Of a DNA stretch of 64,000 nucleotides, positions 50,001-57,362 are shown piece after piece; within the stretch, counting starts at the first letter, position 1, and each line of letters begins with the position of its first letter. Below the pieces are notes generated by a model. The model was not told where the DNA came from. It searched no databases and saw only the letters and a list, made by a program, of their open reading frames with translations. The DNA is taken from assembly GCA_016705325.1 (NCBI GenBank), contig JADIYJ010000027.1, forward strand, positions 496,001 through 560,000. The letters are read 5' to 3'. The translations under genes were made by a program, and so were the position numbers. Origin of the DNA: Pseudomonadota bacterium. Lineage in GTDB: Bacteria > Pseudomonadota > Gammaproteobacteria > Steroidobacterales > Steroidobacteraceae.

Positions 50001-50102
50001 GATCTGCTGCGTCGGTTGGCCGGCGTCATCCAGCTCCCAGTGACGCACCGGTTGGTCGTAGGGCGAGTTCAGGATCGGCTTTTCGAAAAAAGCGTTGGTC
50101 AT
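47046..50102 (-). CDS. res: Type III restriction endonuclease subunit Res (DEAH helicase plus nuclease)
   Basis: The 1018-aa protein is a superfamily 2 translocase: Walker A GAGKTT at 173-178, motif II INDEAHH near 312, motif III LSATPF and motif VI EQVIGRALRRQSYE. It is followed by a C-terminal PD-(D/E)xK nuclease region (YRPDYIVLVDD...LHLVVEIKGYR, about 925-955). With Mod it should form an ATP-dependent restriction complex. It is 36 nt downstream of the SNF2 gene and upstream of fic and mod on the same strand. Confidence 0.92.
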   Translation of the reverse strand: MTNAFFEKPILNSPYDQPVRHWELDDAGQPTQQIVAARRRAEFITPIPKPRKQTGGRQDELLFDELSSQQQSYHSGIINGVRAEVDRWRALPNPADWRVTPETARLLQHWRSHEFAGIRPFFCQVEAAETAIWLTEVAPQLGKAGEKFLTHLADANREANPELARLALKLATGAGKTTVMAMLIAWQTVNAVRRPGSKRFTRGFLIVAPGLTIKDRLRVLQPNDPDSYYADRELVPPDMLDDLGKAKIVITNYHAFKRRERLELSKGGRLLLQGRGGDELETLESAGQMLQRVMPELMGMKNLLVINDEAHHCYREKPGETAEDQAALKSDDKAEAEHNNEAARLWISGLEAVNRKLGLARVLDLSATPFFLRGSGYAEGTLFPWTMSDFSLMDAIECGIVKLPRVPVAENIPGNEMPMFRELWKHIGSKMPKKGRGKGAQLDPLAIPVELQTALQALYGHYEKTFERWQKAGIKVPPCFIVVCNNTATSKLVYDWIAGFERPPGEDGVVPPSFRGSLELFSNYDAHGQPRPRPNTLLIDSEQLESGEALDDNFRRMAAGEIEQFRREIIERTGDRQQAENITDQDLLREVMNTVGKAGRLGESIRCVVSVSMLTEGWDASTVTHVVGVRAFGTQLLCEQVIGRALRRQSYELNADGLFNVEYADILGIPFDFTAQPVVVPPEPPPRETVLVRALPEREQLEIRFPRVSGYRVELPEERLTAKFTADHVFELTPDIVGPSITRNAGIIGETVDLSLDHLDQVRQSSLLFELTKRLLYVHWRDPGEEPKLHLFGQLKRITREWLDTCLVCKGGTYPALLMYQALADIACQRITGAITLAGQEKSRPVKAVLDAYNPTGSTRHLRFTTSKTERWDTSGPPPKCHINWVILDSDWEAEFCRVAEAHPRVRAYVKNHSLGFEVPYRYGSESRKYRPDYIVLVDDGRGEADPLHLVVEIKGYRREDAKEKKATMDTYWVPGVNHLETHGRWAFAEFTDVFQMQEDFGKRVAEEFERMLAAAVS

Positions 50103-50138
50103 TCGCGTGGCAGTCCCTGCAGCGCCCGGATTGTACCG

Positions 50139-52556
50139 TCAGCGTCGCTGCGCCAGCGCGGCGGCAAGACCCGTCAGCACTTCGGCGATGCGACCGACGG
50201 TCTCCGGTGCGGGCAGCGGCAACCGCAGATGCGCCTGCCCGGTGCGCGCATCGCGCTCGACCCAGGGATGCTCCGCCTCCCCCGCCGGACGGCTGGCCGC
50301 CGCCAGCGCATCCACCAGTTGCGTGCCGGCACCGAGCAGCGCGGCCCACGGATCCTGCGACTCGCCGGTCTCCGCAGGCGCGGCCGCAACCGCGGCCATC
50401 TCCTCCGCCGGCGCGATCGGCTCGGCGGGAGGCACTGCGCCGGCGACGGCTTCGACTTCCTTCATGAAGCGCGCCAGCCGCGAGCCGCCCAGCGCCACCT
50501 CGGCCTCGCGGCCATCGAGAATGCCCGCGGCGAGCGAGCGCTTGAAGGCGAGCACCGAGAGCATGCCCTCCTCGATGGTGCCGCGCGCAACGAAGTTGAC
50601 CACGTGGATCGGGCGTCGTTGCCCGATGCGATGGATGCGCGCCACACGCTGTTCGAGCACCGCGGGATTCCACGGCAGGTCCACGTTCACGACGGTGGCG
50701 GCATGCTGCAGGTTCAGCCCGGTGCTGCCGGCATCGGTGGCCAGGAACAGGCGGCAGCGCGGGTCGTCGCGGAAGCGATCCACCAGCGCCGCACGCTTCG
50801 GCGACGGCACGCCGCCGTGGAACAGCACGTGGCCCCAGCCGCGCGTCTCGAAGCGGCGGATCAGCACTTCGTGCATGCGCAGCCACTGGCTGAACACCAC
50901 CACCTTCTCGTGCGGATCGGCGAGCCGTTCGTCGAGCAGTGCGAGCAGTTCGTCGGCCTTGACGCCGTGATCGGTGGCCGGATCGAGCAGGTAGCTGCTG
51001 TCGCAGACCATGCGCATGTTCTGCAACGCGCAGGTGAGCCGCAGCTGGTCCGAATCGGACAGGAAGCCGCTGGCCCGCCAGCGGTGCACGATGCGCGCCA
51101 CGATCTGCGCGTTCTCCTCGTGCAGCGTGGCCTGCAGCTCGGTCATCGGCACCAGCACCTGCTGGTCGGTGCGCGCCGGCAGCTGCCGCAGCACCTCGGC
51201 CTTGCGCCGGCGGATCAGGATCGGCGCCAGCGTGCGCCCGATGCGGTCCAGGCCGGTGTAGCCGGTCACGCGGCCGGTCTCGTCGCGCAGCGTGTGCTCG
51301 TGCATCAGCCTCCAGGTCGGCCCGAGGCGGTGCTGGTCGACGAACTGCACGATGGAGATGAGTTCCTCCAGCTTGTTCTCCAGCGGCGTGCCGGTGAGGA
51401 CGATGGCGTAGGGACTGTCGATGCGCTTGATCGCGCGCGCCGCGATGGTGTTCCAGTTCTTGACCCGCTGCGCCTCGTCGACGATGACCAGCTCCGGCGC
51501 CCATGCCTGGATCAGGTCCAGGTCGGTGCGCAGTTTTTCGTAGTTGGTGATCTTGCAGAAATCGTCGGCCTCGAAGATCGCACGCCGCGCCTGGCGCCCG
51601 CCCTCGATCACCCGCGCCTCCCGGCCGCCGAAGCGCGCGATCTCGCGTTGCCACTGGTACTTGAGCGAGGTCGGGCAGATCACCAGCACACGCCGCACGC
51701 CGAAATGGCGGGCGAGGATCTCGGCCGCGGCGATCGCCTGCACGGTCTTGCCCAGGCCCATGTCGTCGCCGATCAGCGCACGGCCGGCCGCCACCGCGAA
51801 CAGCGCGCCCTCGGCCTGATAGGGATACAGCGGGACCTTGATCAGCTTCGCCAGCGCCGGGCTGGCCGCACCCTGCGGGAACGCCCGCGCCAGCACCCGC
51901 CGCCGCCGGGCGCCATCGCGCAGCCCGGCCAGGTGATCGCGGGCCGCCGCGTCGATGTGCAGCGCGTGGCCGTGTTTGCTGCACAGGCTGGCGAGGTCCT
52001 CGACGCGCCCGGCGTGCTGCGTGTCGAGCACGAGACGTTGCCCGCCCGGACCCGGTTCAGCGCGAAAGAGCCGGTGCGCCAGTTTCGCGACCGATGGCGG
52101 CGCATCACTGCCCAGATACAGGCGCAGGGTCCGCGGATTGCCCGTCTGCAGCAGCAGTTCGCTGTGCGGCGGACGCCAGCCGCGGGCGAGCGCCGTCCGG
52201 GCGCCGCGCTTGCGCTCGAGGCGAGCCAGCACGAACTCGACGTGCTTGCAGGTGCCCAGTTCGTTGGTGCGGAAGTCCGGGCAGGTGCACTGGTTGTCGC
52301 CCGGCGCCAGGCCGCGGATGCGCACCTCGTACGCACCGCCGGACTGCGGGTTGCGCACCTGGAAGCTGGAGAACGGCGCTTCCCCGTCGATGTTCTCCAG
52401 CACGAACGCCTGCTCCCTGCCGAATTGGCGTCGTAGCGCGCGCTGCCAGTCGTCCGGCCGCATGTCAGCCGGTGCCTTGCGCGGCGACAGGCGCGGCTCG
52501 CTCTTGTGGCGGGGTTTCTTCCTGGTGGCGGGACGCGGGTTTCTGGTGCGGGGCAT
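50139..52556 (-). CDS. SNF2-family helicase with N-terminal SWIM zinc finger
   Basis: The 805-aa protein has a basic N-terminus and a SWIM finger CTCPDFRTNELGTCKHVEF (CxCx(n)CxH, about residues 87-104). A complete SNF2 motor follows: GDDMGLGKTVQAIAA, VDEAQRVKNW (DEAQ box), VLTGTPLENKLEEL, FLATDAGSTGLNLQHA and RIHRIGQRRPIHV. Such proteins remodel or translocate on DNA; several defence systems (for example DISARM DrmD) carry related motors. The ATG at 52556 starts the basic segment; longer frames run through an integrase-like remnant. It is probably the first gene of a SNF2-res-fic-mod operon. Confidence 0.9.
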   Translation of the reverse strand: MPRTRNPRPATRKKPRHKSEPRLSPRKAPADMRPDDWQRALRRQFGREQAFVLENIDGEAPFSSFQVRNPQSGGAYEVRIRGLAPGDNQCTCPDFRTNELGTCKHVEFVLARLERKRGARTALARGWRPPHSELLLQTGNPRTLRLYLGSDAPPSVAKLAHRLFRAEPGPGGQRLVLDTQHAGRVEDLASLCSKHGHALHIDAAARDHLAGLRDGARRRRVLARAFPQGAASPALAKLIKVPLYPYQAEGALFAVAAGRALIGDDMGLGKTVQAIAAAEILARHFGVRRVLVICPTSLKYQWQREIARFGGREARVIEGGRQARRAIFEADDFCKITNYEKLRTDLDLIQAWAPELVIVDEAQRVKNWNTIAARAIKRIDSPYAIVLTGTPLENKLEELISIVQFVDQHRLGPTWRLMHEHTLRDETGRVTGYTGLDRIGRTLAPILIRRRKAEVLRQLPARTDQQVLVPMTELQATLHEENAQIVARIVHRWRASGFLSDSDQLRLTCALQNMRMVCDSSYLLDPATDHGVKADELLALLDERLADPHEKVVVFSQWLRMHEVLIRRFETRGWGHVLFHGGVPSPKRAALVDRFRDDPRCRLFLATDAGSTGLNLQHAATVVNVDLPWNPAVLEQRVARIHRIGQRRPIHVVNFVARGTIEEGMLSVLAFKRSLAAGILDGREAEVALGGSRLARFMKEVEAVAGAVPPAEPIAPAEEMAAVAAAPAETGESQDPWAALLGAGTQLVDALAAASRPAGEAEHPWVERDARTGQAHLRLPLPAPETVGRIAEVLTGLAAALAQRR

Positions 52557-52875
52557 GAGTCTGGAGATCGCGGATGAAATGAACGGATGGGTGCCGGGCT
52601 TGCGCAGTCTACAAGCGAGCCTGTGCGCGGTGTCGGTGAGTCCTGGAACCGGACCTGCTTTCCATGCAGAAGCTCTAGAGCGTACGTAGCTCTTTGATTG
52701 CTCGGACGATCGCCTGACCCCACCGCGTCGCTGTTGTGTCCCAATGTGTCCCAACGCTAAGCCGCTGGCTGTCCTGCACTTGCATTGGTTCGCTACCGGC
52801 ACCCGCCCGTCGTAGCCTTTGCCCTGCTGGTACTCAGCAGAGGCGCTACGTCGCATGCTTCCCGAAAATTCAACG
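52557..52875. other. Non-coding junction with probable integrase 3' tail
   Basis: No complete gene is seen. On the minus strand near 52730-52760, TTGGGACACATTGGGACACA encodes LGHIGTQQRR, similar to the C-terminal tail of P4-type integrases, without the rest of the gene. Next to the AlpA remnant on the right, this marks the edge of a former prophage-like element. Confidence 0.4.
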
Positions 52876-53073
52876 ATGACAAGTCAATCGATCGACGCCG
52901 TGTCGCCGGTACAGATACTGCGTCTGCCACAGGTCTGCAAGATCACCGGCCTCTGTCGTTCGATGATCTACCAGCTTGAATCAGAGTGCCGGTTCCCCTC
53001 CAGGGTGCGTGTCTGGCTGGCCAGACGCATACGGCATCGTCGGGCCACCCGGCCGCCGGATTTCACAGAGTGA
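52876..53073 (+). pseudogene. AlpA-family regulator remnant
   Basis: The 65-aa frame reads VQILRLPQVCKITGLCRSMIYQLESE, the helix-turn-helix of AlpA/excisionase-like regulators of P4-type elements. It then continues CRFPSRVRVWLARRIRHR, where the usual FPxxVKL...VGWLExEVxxW segment is shortened. I read this as an internal deletion rather than a working gene. AlpA proteins normally sit beside integrases, and an integrase-like tail lies just to the left. The gap 53074-53328 holds no gene; it must contain the promoter of the PLD nuclease gene. Confidence 0.65.
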
Positions 53074-53328
53074 GTCAGCACTCCTCACCGTTCGGGGCCG
53101 TAGATCGGGCGGCTCCCAACGCCAGAATCCACCCCTCGCCTTTGACTTGCAAGTAACTCGGACAGCGGCAGTCTACGCGAATCGTTATCCGGTAGAGTCC
53201 GTCAAGATAAAGGGGGCGGAGCTTCGGCAACGTGGAGTGCGAGACCCTCCTCAGCGATGCTGTGCGATAGCGGCGGCCTTGAGTGCCATCGGCTTCGGAG
53301 TGCGTTGACGAGCGGAGACGAGCGAATC

Positions 53329-54534
53329 ATGGCGAAAAAGGAATTCATACTTCAAGGTTTCACAGCCAAGACACACTGCGAGGCGATAGCTCGACTATTT
53401 GATGTGCCTGGCATCCAGCGAGTCATCGTCAGCGTTGCTTTTGTGAATCGCAGCGGTACAGAGCTGCTCAAGCATCAGCTCAAGAAGTACGCCGCGAAGA
53501 CCAAGGCTTTCATCGGCATCCGAAACGACATCACATCGACACAGGGCGCGAAGCACCTTCTCGACCTAGGAGTCTCGCTCCTTCTCGTCGATACCGGCTC
53601 CCGGTCGGTGCTCTTCCACCCGAAGCTGTATCTGGCCAAGGGGGCTGAACATGCCCGACTAGTCATCGGCAGCGCGAACTTCACGATGGGCGGGCTCAAT
53701 AACAATATTGAGGCCGGCTTCGCAATCGAGCTTGACCTCAAGAACTCCGATGAGAAAGCCCTGGTTGAAGGCATCGAGAAGGAGTTCGATGCGCTGACAA
53801 AAGACTACCCCGACCATGTCATTCCAATAACCAAAGCCGCTGAGCTTGACGCCCTCCAAGCGACAGGCCGGCTTATCGACGAGATGACGACGTCGCCGCC
53901 CAGGCCGGCCAGCGCGGCAACATCACCAACTGGCGATACCCTCCGAAGAATTAAGCTGAAAGTAATCCCCTTGCGCCGTGCGCTCGCTGCGGCGAAAAAG
54001 CCCGCGGCCAAGCCGGCCACGCCACCGCCGGCAGTCAAGAAGACGGCACCTGCGAAGAAAGGGGCCGCGTCGCCATTGCCGCCGCCTGTACCTGGTGTCG
54101 AATACGAACTCGTATGGGAGAGCAAGGGACTAACCAGGCGTGACCTCAACATCCCAGACGGCAAGAACACCAACAGCACGGGCTCAATCAGCCTAGACAA
54201 GGGACTTCTGCCGATGGCGGTCGATCATCGCCACTACTTCCGCGAGGAAATCTTCCCTGACCTGTCATGGGGGCCGAGCAACACAAAAACCGTCGAGGAG
54301 GCCTACACGAAGTTTCAACTCGTTCTCAAAGGCATCAGTTACGGGGAGTTTGACCTTCGGATCGCCCACACCAAGGGAACGACAAGCGCGGCCTACAAGC
54401 AGAATAACGCCATGACCCGCCTCAGCTGGGGGCCGCTGCGCGATTACATCGGCCGAGAAGACCTGCTCGGCCGCACGCTCGCGCTCTATCGCGACAAGGC
54501 CGACCCGAAGCGCTTCGTTCTGGAAATTGACTAG
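53329..54534 (+). CDS. PLD-family (HKD) nuclease, NgoFVII-like restriction endonuclease
   Basis: The 401-aa protein has a single HKD motif: His97-x-Lys99 in LFHPKLYLAKG and Asn117 in LVIGSANFTMGGLNNNIEAGF, so it probably dimerises to form one active site, as PLD-type restriction enzymes do. An Ala/Pro/Lys linker (about 218-250) separates a C-terminal domain (VPGVEYELVWESKGLTRRDLNIP...) that would recognise DNA. Its 3' end overlaps the convergent methyltransferase gene by 4 nt. The pairing with an N6-adenine methyltransferase supports a restriction role rather than a lipase. Confidence 0.82.
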   Translation: MAKKEFILQGFTAKTHCEAIARLFDVPGIQRVIVSVAFVNRSGTELLKHQLKKYAAKTKAFIGIRNDITSTQGAKHLLDLGVSLLLVDTGSRSVLFHPKLYLAKGAEHARLVIGSANFTMGGLNNNIEAGFAIELDLKNSDEKALVEGIEKEFDALTKDYPDHVIPITKAAELDALQATGRLIDEMTTSPPRPASAATSPTGDTLRRIKLKVIPLRRALAAAKKPAAKPATPPPAVKKTAPAKKGAASPLPPPVPGVEYELVWESKGLTRRDLNIPDGKNTNSTGSISLDKGLLPMAVDHRHYFREEIFPDLSWGPSNTKTVEEAYTKFQLVLKGISYGEFDLRIAHTKGTTSAAYKQNNAMTRLSWGPLRDYIGREDLLGRTLALYRDKADPKRFVLEID

Positions 54535-56210
54535 GCGGCCTCGGAAGCCTCGACCTTCTCTTCGCTGGTCGTACGGTGTCTGCGGTTACGCAGGCGCACC
54601 CAGCCATGGAGGATGCAATCTTGCTTCGCGCGTGACAGTCCAAGGCCTCCCAACACTACGCGCGAGTTCGCCTCAAGAACGTCCTGGGCGGACATCGGTG
54701 AGCGGATTTGCCGGTCAAGCTCCCTCAGGTCGATGTGACCCTTTGTCGGCAGCGGGAGCACGAGCTTCTCGATTTCGGAGGGAACCAGCTCCAGCACGCC
54801 GCCCCCATAGTGCCGCCCTTCCAGCTCGGCGCTGAGTGCCGTCAATCCATTGTAGAAACAGCCTACAAGCTGCTCCACAGATGTGCCCTTGAGTGTTCGG
54901 ATGCGATAAGCCGTGTCCGTGGTATAAGCGCCGACCTTGTTCAGAATGAGACGCGGGAGATCGTGCGACCGCTTGAGCATCCCGATTTCCGTCGCGTACA
55001 CCGAAGGAACCTTGAACCACGGCGAACGAATGCGGCACTTGTAGCGGGTATGCAGCTTCTCTGCCTCTCCAGCCTCGATGTATGACTTCGCTTTCTTGTA
55101 CTTCAGTGGCCCGTCGTCTGGAAACCACAGGAAGTTTGTTGGGTTTCCGGCCTTCGCGTTCGCGGCATGCTGCTTGGCGTCGTAGATGATGCCGGGGCAG
55201 TGCTCGCTCCGGCCAAACATCGGATGCGCCCAGCGCTCCAAGCCGTGCGTGCTAACCACATCATCGGTCACGAGGAAGAACTTGTTCGCCCCCGTGACGA
55301 TCCCCACATCCACATCGGCGACGTCCGCGAAGCGATGCACGTGCGGGTGGTCGCCAAGCTCGTCAAGCAGCGCGCGCGTCTTCTCGTCCAGCAGTGCGCG
55401 TGTCCACTTGCCGGCGACTGTCTTACCGTTGATTGACCGCGGCGCAGCGAAAATCCGCGCCGGAGACTCCCGCAGAAACTCTCGGTCACGTACTTCATGG
55501 ATGCCGAGTCCTTCAGCTCTCTCGCCCTCATCCTTCCGCTTTTCGGCGAGCAGCAGCACCGCGCCTTGCAATGTGCCGGCGAACCACAGCTTTTCCGGGT
55601 CGATGATGACCATGCGACGACACTCCCGGCCGAGGTACGAGCGCAGCGACTGCGCATGCATCACATGAATGATTTCAGCTGGAACAACCATTGCGAGTCG
55701 TCCCCCGGGACGAAGCATCCTCATGCTCGCCAAGATGAACGACACCCATGCATTGGTGTGCTTTGTGAAGGGCAGCTCTAACTCACGGAAGACTCGCTCA
55801 GCCTGTGCTTGGAATGGCTCCGGCAAGTACTGATAGCGAACGAACGGGGGATTACCTACCACAGCATCAAACATGAGGTCTTGCGGAAATAGGCCAAGGC
55901 AGGTCTTCTCCAGAGCCCAACCTAGGAAATCGGAGGCGTGGACCTTGCTCGCCTTGAGCCCCACCTCTTTCGCGCGGTTCGCGGCCTTTGTTGCTTCATC
56001 CTGGTCGAGTTCAAAGCCAGTAACATCCAGCGATGCCTTGGCGCCCGCGTTGCGTAGCGCACTGAAGAACACGCCGTCTCCGCAGCTTGGCTCTAGTACC
56101 CTGCGGGGGTTGATTTCAAGCACCCACTCGCATAGGAACGTCGCCAAGTCTTGCGGAGTGTAGTAGCCGCCACGGAGTTTCTGCGCGGTTTCGTTAGCGA
56201 TGAAATTCAC
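54531..56210 (-). CDS. N6-adenine DNA methyltransferase (type II, gamma-class)
   Basis: The 559-aa protein has the start YYTPQDLATFLCEWVL, SAM motif I VLEPSCGDGVFFSAL (38-52) and the catalytic NPPF at 120-123, followed by a C-terminal target-recognition region. Order and motif mark a gamma-class N6-adenine enzyme of the Eco57I/TaqI type. It should protect host sites from the convergent PLD nuclease. GC content is lower than in the core genes. It follows the ribbon-helix-helix gene by 3 nt, so they are co-transcribed. Confidence 0.88.
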   Translation of the reverse strand: MNFIANETAQKLRGGYYTPQDLATFLCEWVLEINPRRVLEPSCGDGVFFSALRNAGAKASLDVTGFELDQDEATKAANRAKEVGLKASKVHASDFLGWALEKTCLGLFPQDLMFDAVVGNPPFVRYQYLPEPFQAQAERVFRELELPFTKHTNAWVSFILASMRMLRPGGRLAMVVPAEIIHVMHAQSLRSYLGRECRRMVIIDPEKLWFAGTLQGAVLLLAEKRKDEGERAEGLGIHEVRDREFLRESPARIFAAPRSINGKTVAGKWTRALLDEKTRALLDELGDHPHVHRFADVADVDVGIVTGANKFFLVTDDVVSTHGLERWAHPMFGRSEHCPGIIYDAKQHAANAKAGNPTNFLWFPDDGPLKYKKAKSYIEAGEAEKLHTRYKCRIRSPWFKVPSVYATEIGMLKRSHDLPRLILNKVGAYTTDTAYRIRTLKGTSVEQLVGCFYNGLTALSAELEGRHYGGGVLELVPSEIEKLVLPLPTKGHIDLRELDRQIRSPMSAQDVLEANSRVVLGGLGLSRAKQDCILHGWVRLRNRRHRTTSEEKVEASEAA

Positions 56211-56213
56211 GGT

Positions 56214-56411
56214 TTAGTACCTGCCCTGCAATGGCGGCTTTTCTACTACGTACTGTGCCGCCGCTTCGCGCACGACCCATGCTACAGAAACCTTTTTCTG
56301 CGTAGCGATGCGTTCGAGGGCTTCATATAGCTCAGCGGGGAAACTGACCGACGCCCGAGCTGTTCCAGACTCACCACCTCGCTTCTTGCGGGTCTTGGGT
56401 CTTGTGGCCAT
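56214..56411 (-). CDS. Ribbon-helix-helix regulator of the restriction-modification module
   Basis: The 65-aa protein has a basic N-terminus (ATRPKTRKKRGG), the RHH strand ARASVSFPAELYEALERIA and a second helix VSVAWVVREAAAQYV. The ATG at 56411 is preceded by GGAG with 6-nt spacing. A perfect inverted repeat lies 18-50 nt upstream. Position directly before the methyltransferase suggests a controller (C-protein-like) that limits its own operon, a role usually played by HTH proteins in restriction systems. Confidence 0.82.
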   Translation of the reverse strand: MATRPKTRKKRGGESGTARASVSFPAELYEALERIATQKKVSVAWVVREAAAQYVVEKPPLQGRY

Positions 56412-56428
56412 CGCTTGCTCCAAATTTG

Positions 56429-56461
56429 TGATGCACCATGTTACACCACTATGGTGCATCA
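56429..56461. promoter_or_regulatory. Perfect 11-bp-arm operator upstream of the RHH-methyltransferase operon
   Basis: TGATGCACCAT (56429-56439) and ATGGTGCATCA (56451-56461) are exact inverted repeats with an 11-nt spacer, so half-site centres are two helical turns apart. The spacer contains a third related TGGTG on the minus strand. The location, 18 nt before the RHH start codon, fits autorepression. Confidence 0.75.
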
Positions 56462-56554
56462 GCAAGGCTTGCGTGCTGCCACGCGCGCTATCGGACAAGC
56501 TGCTCCTTCCGACTGATTCGGCGGCGCGGGCTCGCGCTTAGTAGCCGCGCGTTC

Positions 56555-56806
56555 CTACGTCACCTGCAACGCCTTCCCGAACCGCCCGAGGAGGACATTC
56601 CGGCCCTCCTCGATCTGCGCATCCACGAGGTCGGCCCACCGCTGGAGCATTTCCCGGTGCTGAGCCAGGTACTCGGCGTTGTTGTAGACGCCGCGGACAC
56701 CCTTCTGCTCGTGGGCAAGTGCATTCCCGATGCAGAAGCGCGTGAATCGCGGCGGAGCCTTGTGAATCAAGCCTCTTCCGATTCGTCGCGGTGAATGTGT
56801 ACTCAT
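56555..56806 (-). pseudogene. C-terminal fragment of a P4-type tyrosine integrase
   Basis: The frame carries IGNALAHEQKGVRGVYNNAEYLAQHREMLQRWADLVD, the family's C-terminal helix with the catalytic tyrosine in VYNNAEY, but no upstream catalytic domain. It is preceded by FCIG, encoded by a 16-nt sequence identical to the end of mnmE, so the fragment may have been joined there by recombination. It lies just upstream of the RHH gene on the same strand. Confidence 0.75.
56724..56739. other. att-like 16-nt copy of the mnmE 3' end
   Basis: TTCCCGATGCAGAAGC is identical to 59652-59667 in mnmE and has the same orientation. The two copies bracket 2.9 kb holding the ATPase remnant, a Fic gene, an HsdM fragment and an integrase fragment. 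The flanking bases differ on both sides. Confidence 0.5.
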
Positions 56807-57116
56807 GCGTGTACTCGAGATCGGCCTGTCATGCGCGGCGCGCCTCGGCTGCTCGCCGAAGTGCCGTCGAGCCTATGACAAGCCGAGCACATTGCCCACA
56901 TAGTGAAGGCAGTCAAGCGCATGCGGCGGCCTTCCTCGCGCCGTTGGATGCCGCGACCACGGCGGAAGCCCATCGTGCAAGAAGCTCTTGCAGGAACCCT
57001 TCGGTACCACCACGGGCTTGCCTATTCACGACGTGAATGAATTTCATCCACGCCGTGATGACGCTGCCAGGGCGGGCGACCTTGCATTTCTGGAGACGCA
57101 TTCCGTGATTGCACGT

Positions 57117-57278
57117 GTGATTCCCCGCCGACTCATCGCCGCGCTCACGTCGGCTCTGGCCGAGGGCCCGGCGGTGGCGCGGCGTAGGCCGCACCAAGTC
57201 GGCAAGGCAACCTTGGCGCTCGAACTGGCCAACACGCGGCCGGCGGTCTGTCCCGATCTCGCACCCTCCGGAAACTAA
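57117..57278 (+). pseudogene. N-terminal remnant of a DUF4143-type AAA ATPase
   Basis: The frame reads VIPRRLIAALTSALAEGPAVARRRPHQVGKATLALELANTRPAV, a decayed form of the N-terminus IPRRL...LLGPRQVGKTTLALEL found in AAA_14/DUF4143 ATPases. The Walker A is damaged (RRPHQVGKA) and the frame stops after 54 codons. The rest of 56807-57310 holds no gene I can support. Confidence 0.65.
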
Positions 57279-57311
57279 AACAAGGCGCCCGCCTTCCGTT
57301 CTTGTTAAAGA

Positions 57312-57354
57312 CTGCCTATCGTATGGGGCCAATCTGGCCCCATACGAAAGGCAG
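57312..57354. promoter_or_regulatory. Large inverted repeat just upstream of fic
   Basis: The inner arms TCGTATGGGGCCA (57319-57331) and TGGCCCCATACGA (57335-57347) are perfect with a 3-nt centre. Outer arms CTGCCT/AGGCAG (57312-57317, 57349-57354) extend the symmetry. It ends 9 nt before the Fic start codon, so it is probably an operator that blocks transcription or translation start. This Fic protein has a C-terminal winged-helix that could bind it. Confidence 0.65.
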
Positions 57355-57362
57355 CCATCTGG

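Noticed and set aside
47829..52436. 1535-codon open frame on the plus strand
   Set aside because: It is the antisense of res and SNF2; the translation is rich in Arg, His, Gln, Leu and Val with no domain, a common shadow of high-GC genes. The same applies to 7165-10275 opposite the permease-peptidase gene and to 541-2271 opposite atp genes.
50139..56210. DISARM system (SNF2, PLD protein, methyltransferase)
   Set aside because: DrmA and DrmB, the defining core, are absent. The PLD protein has the linker and C-terminal domain of NgoFVII-like enzymes, lies on the opposite strand and is separated from SNF2 by integrase/AlpA remnants.
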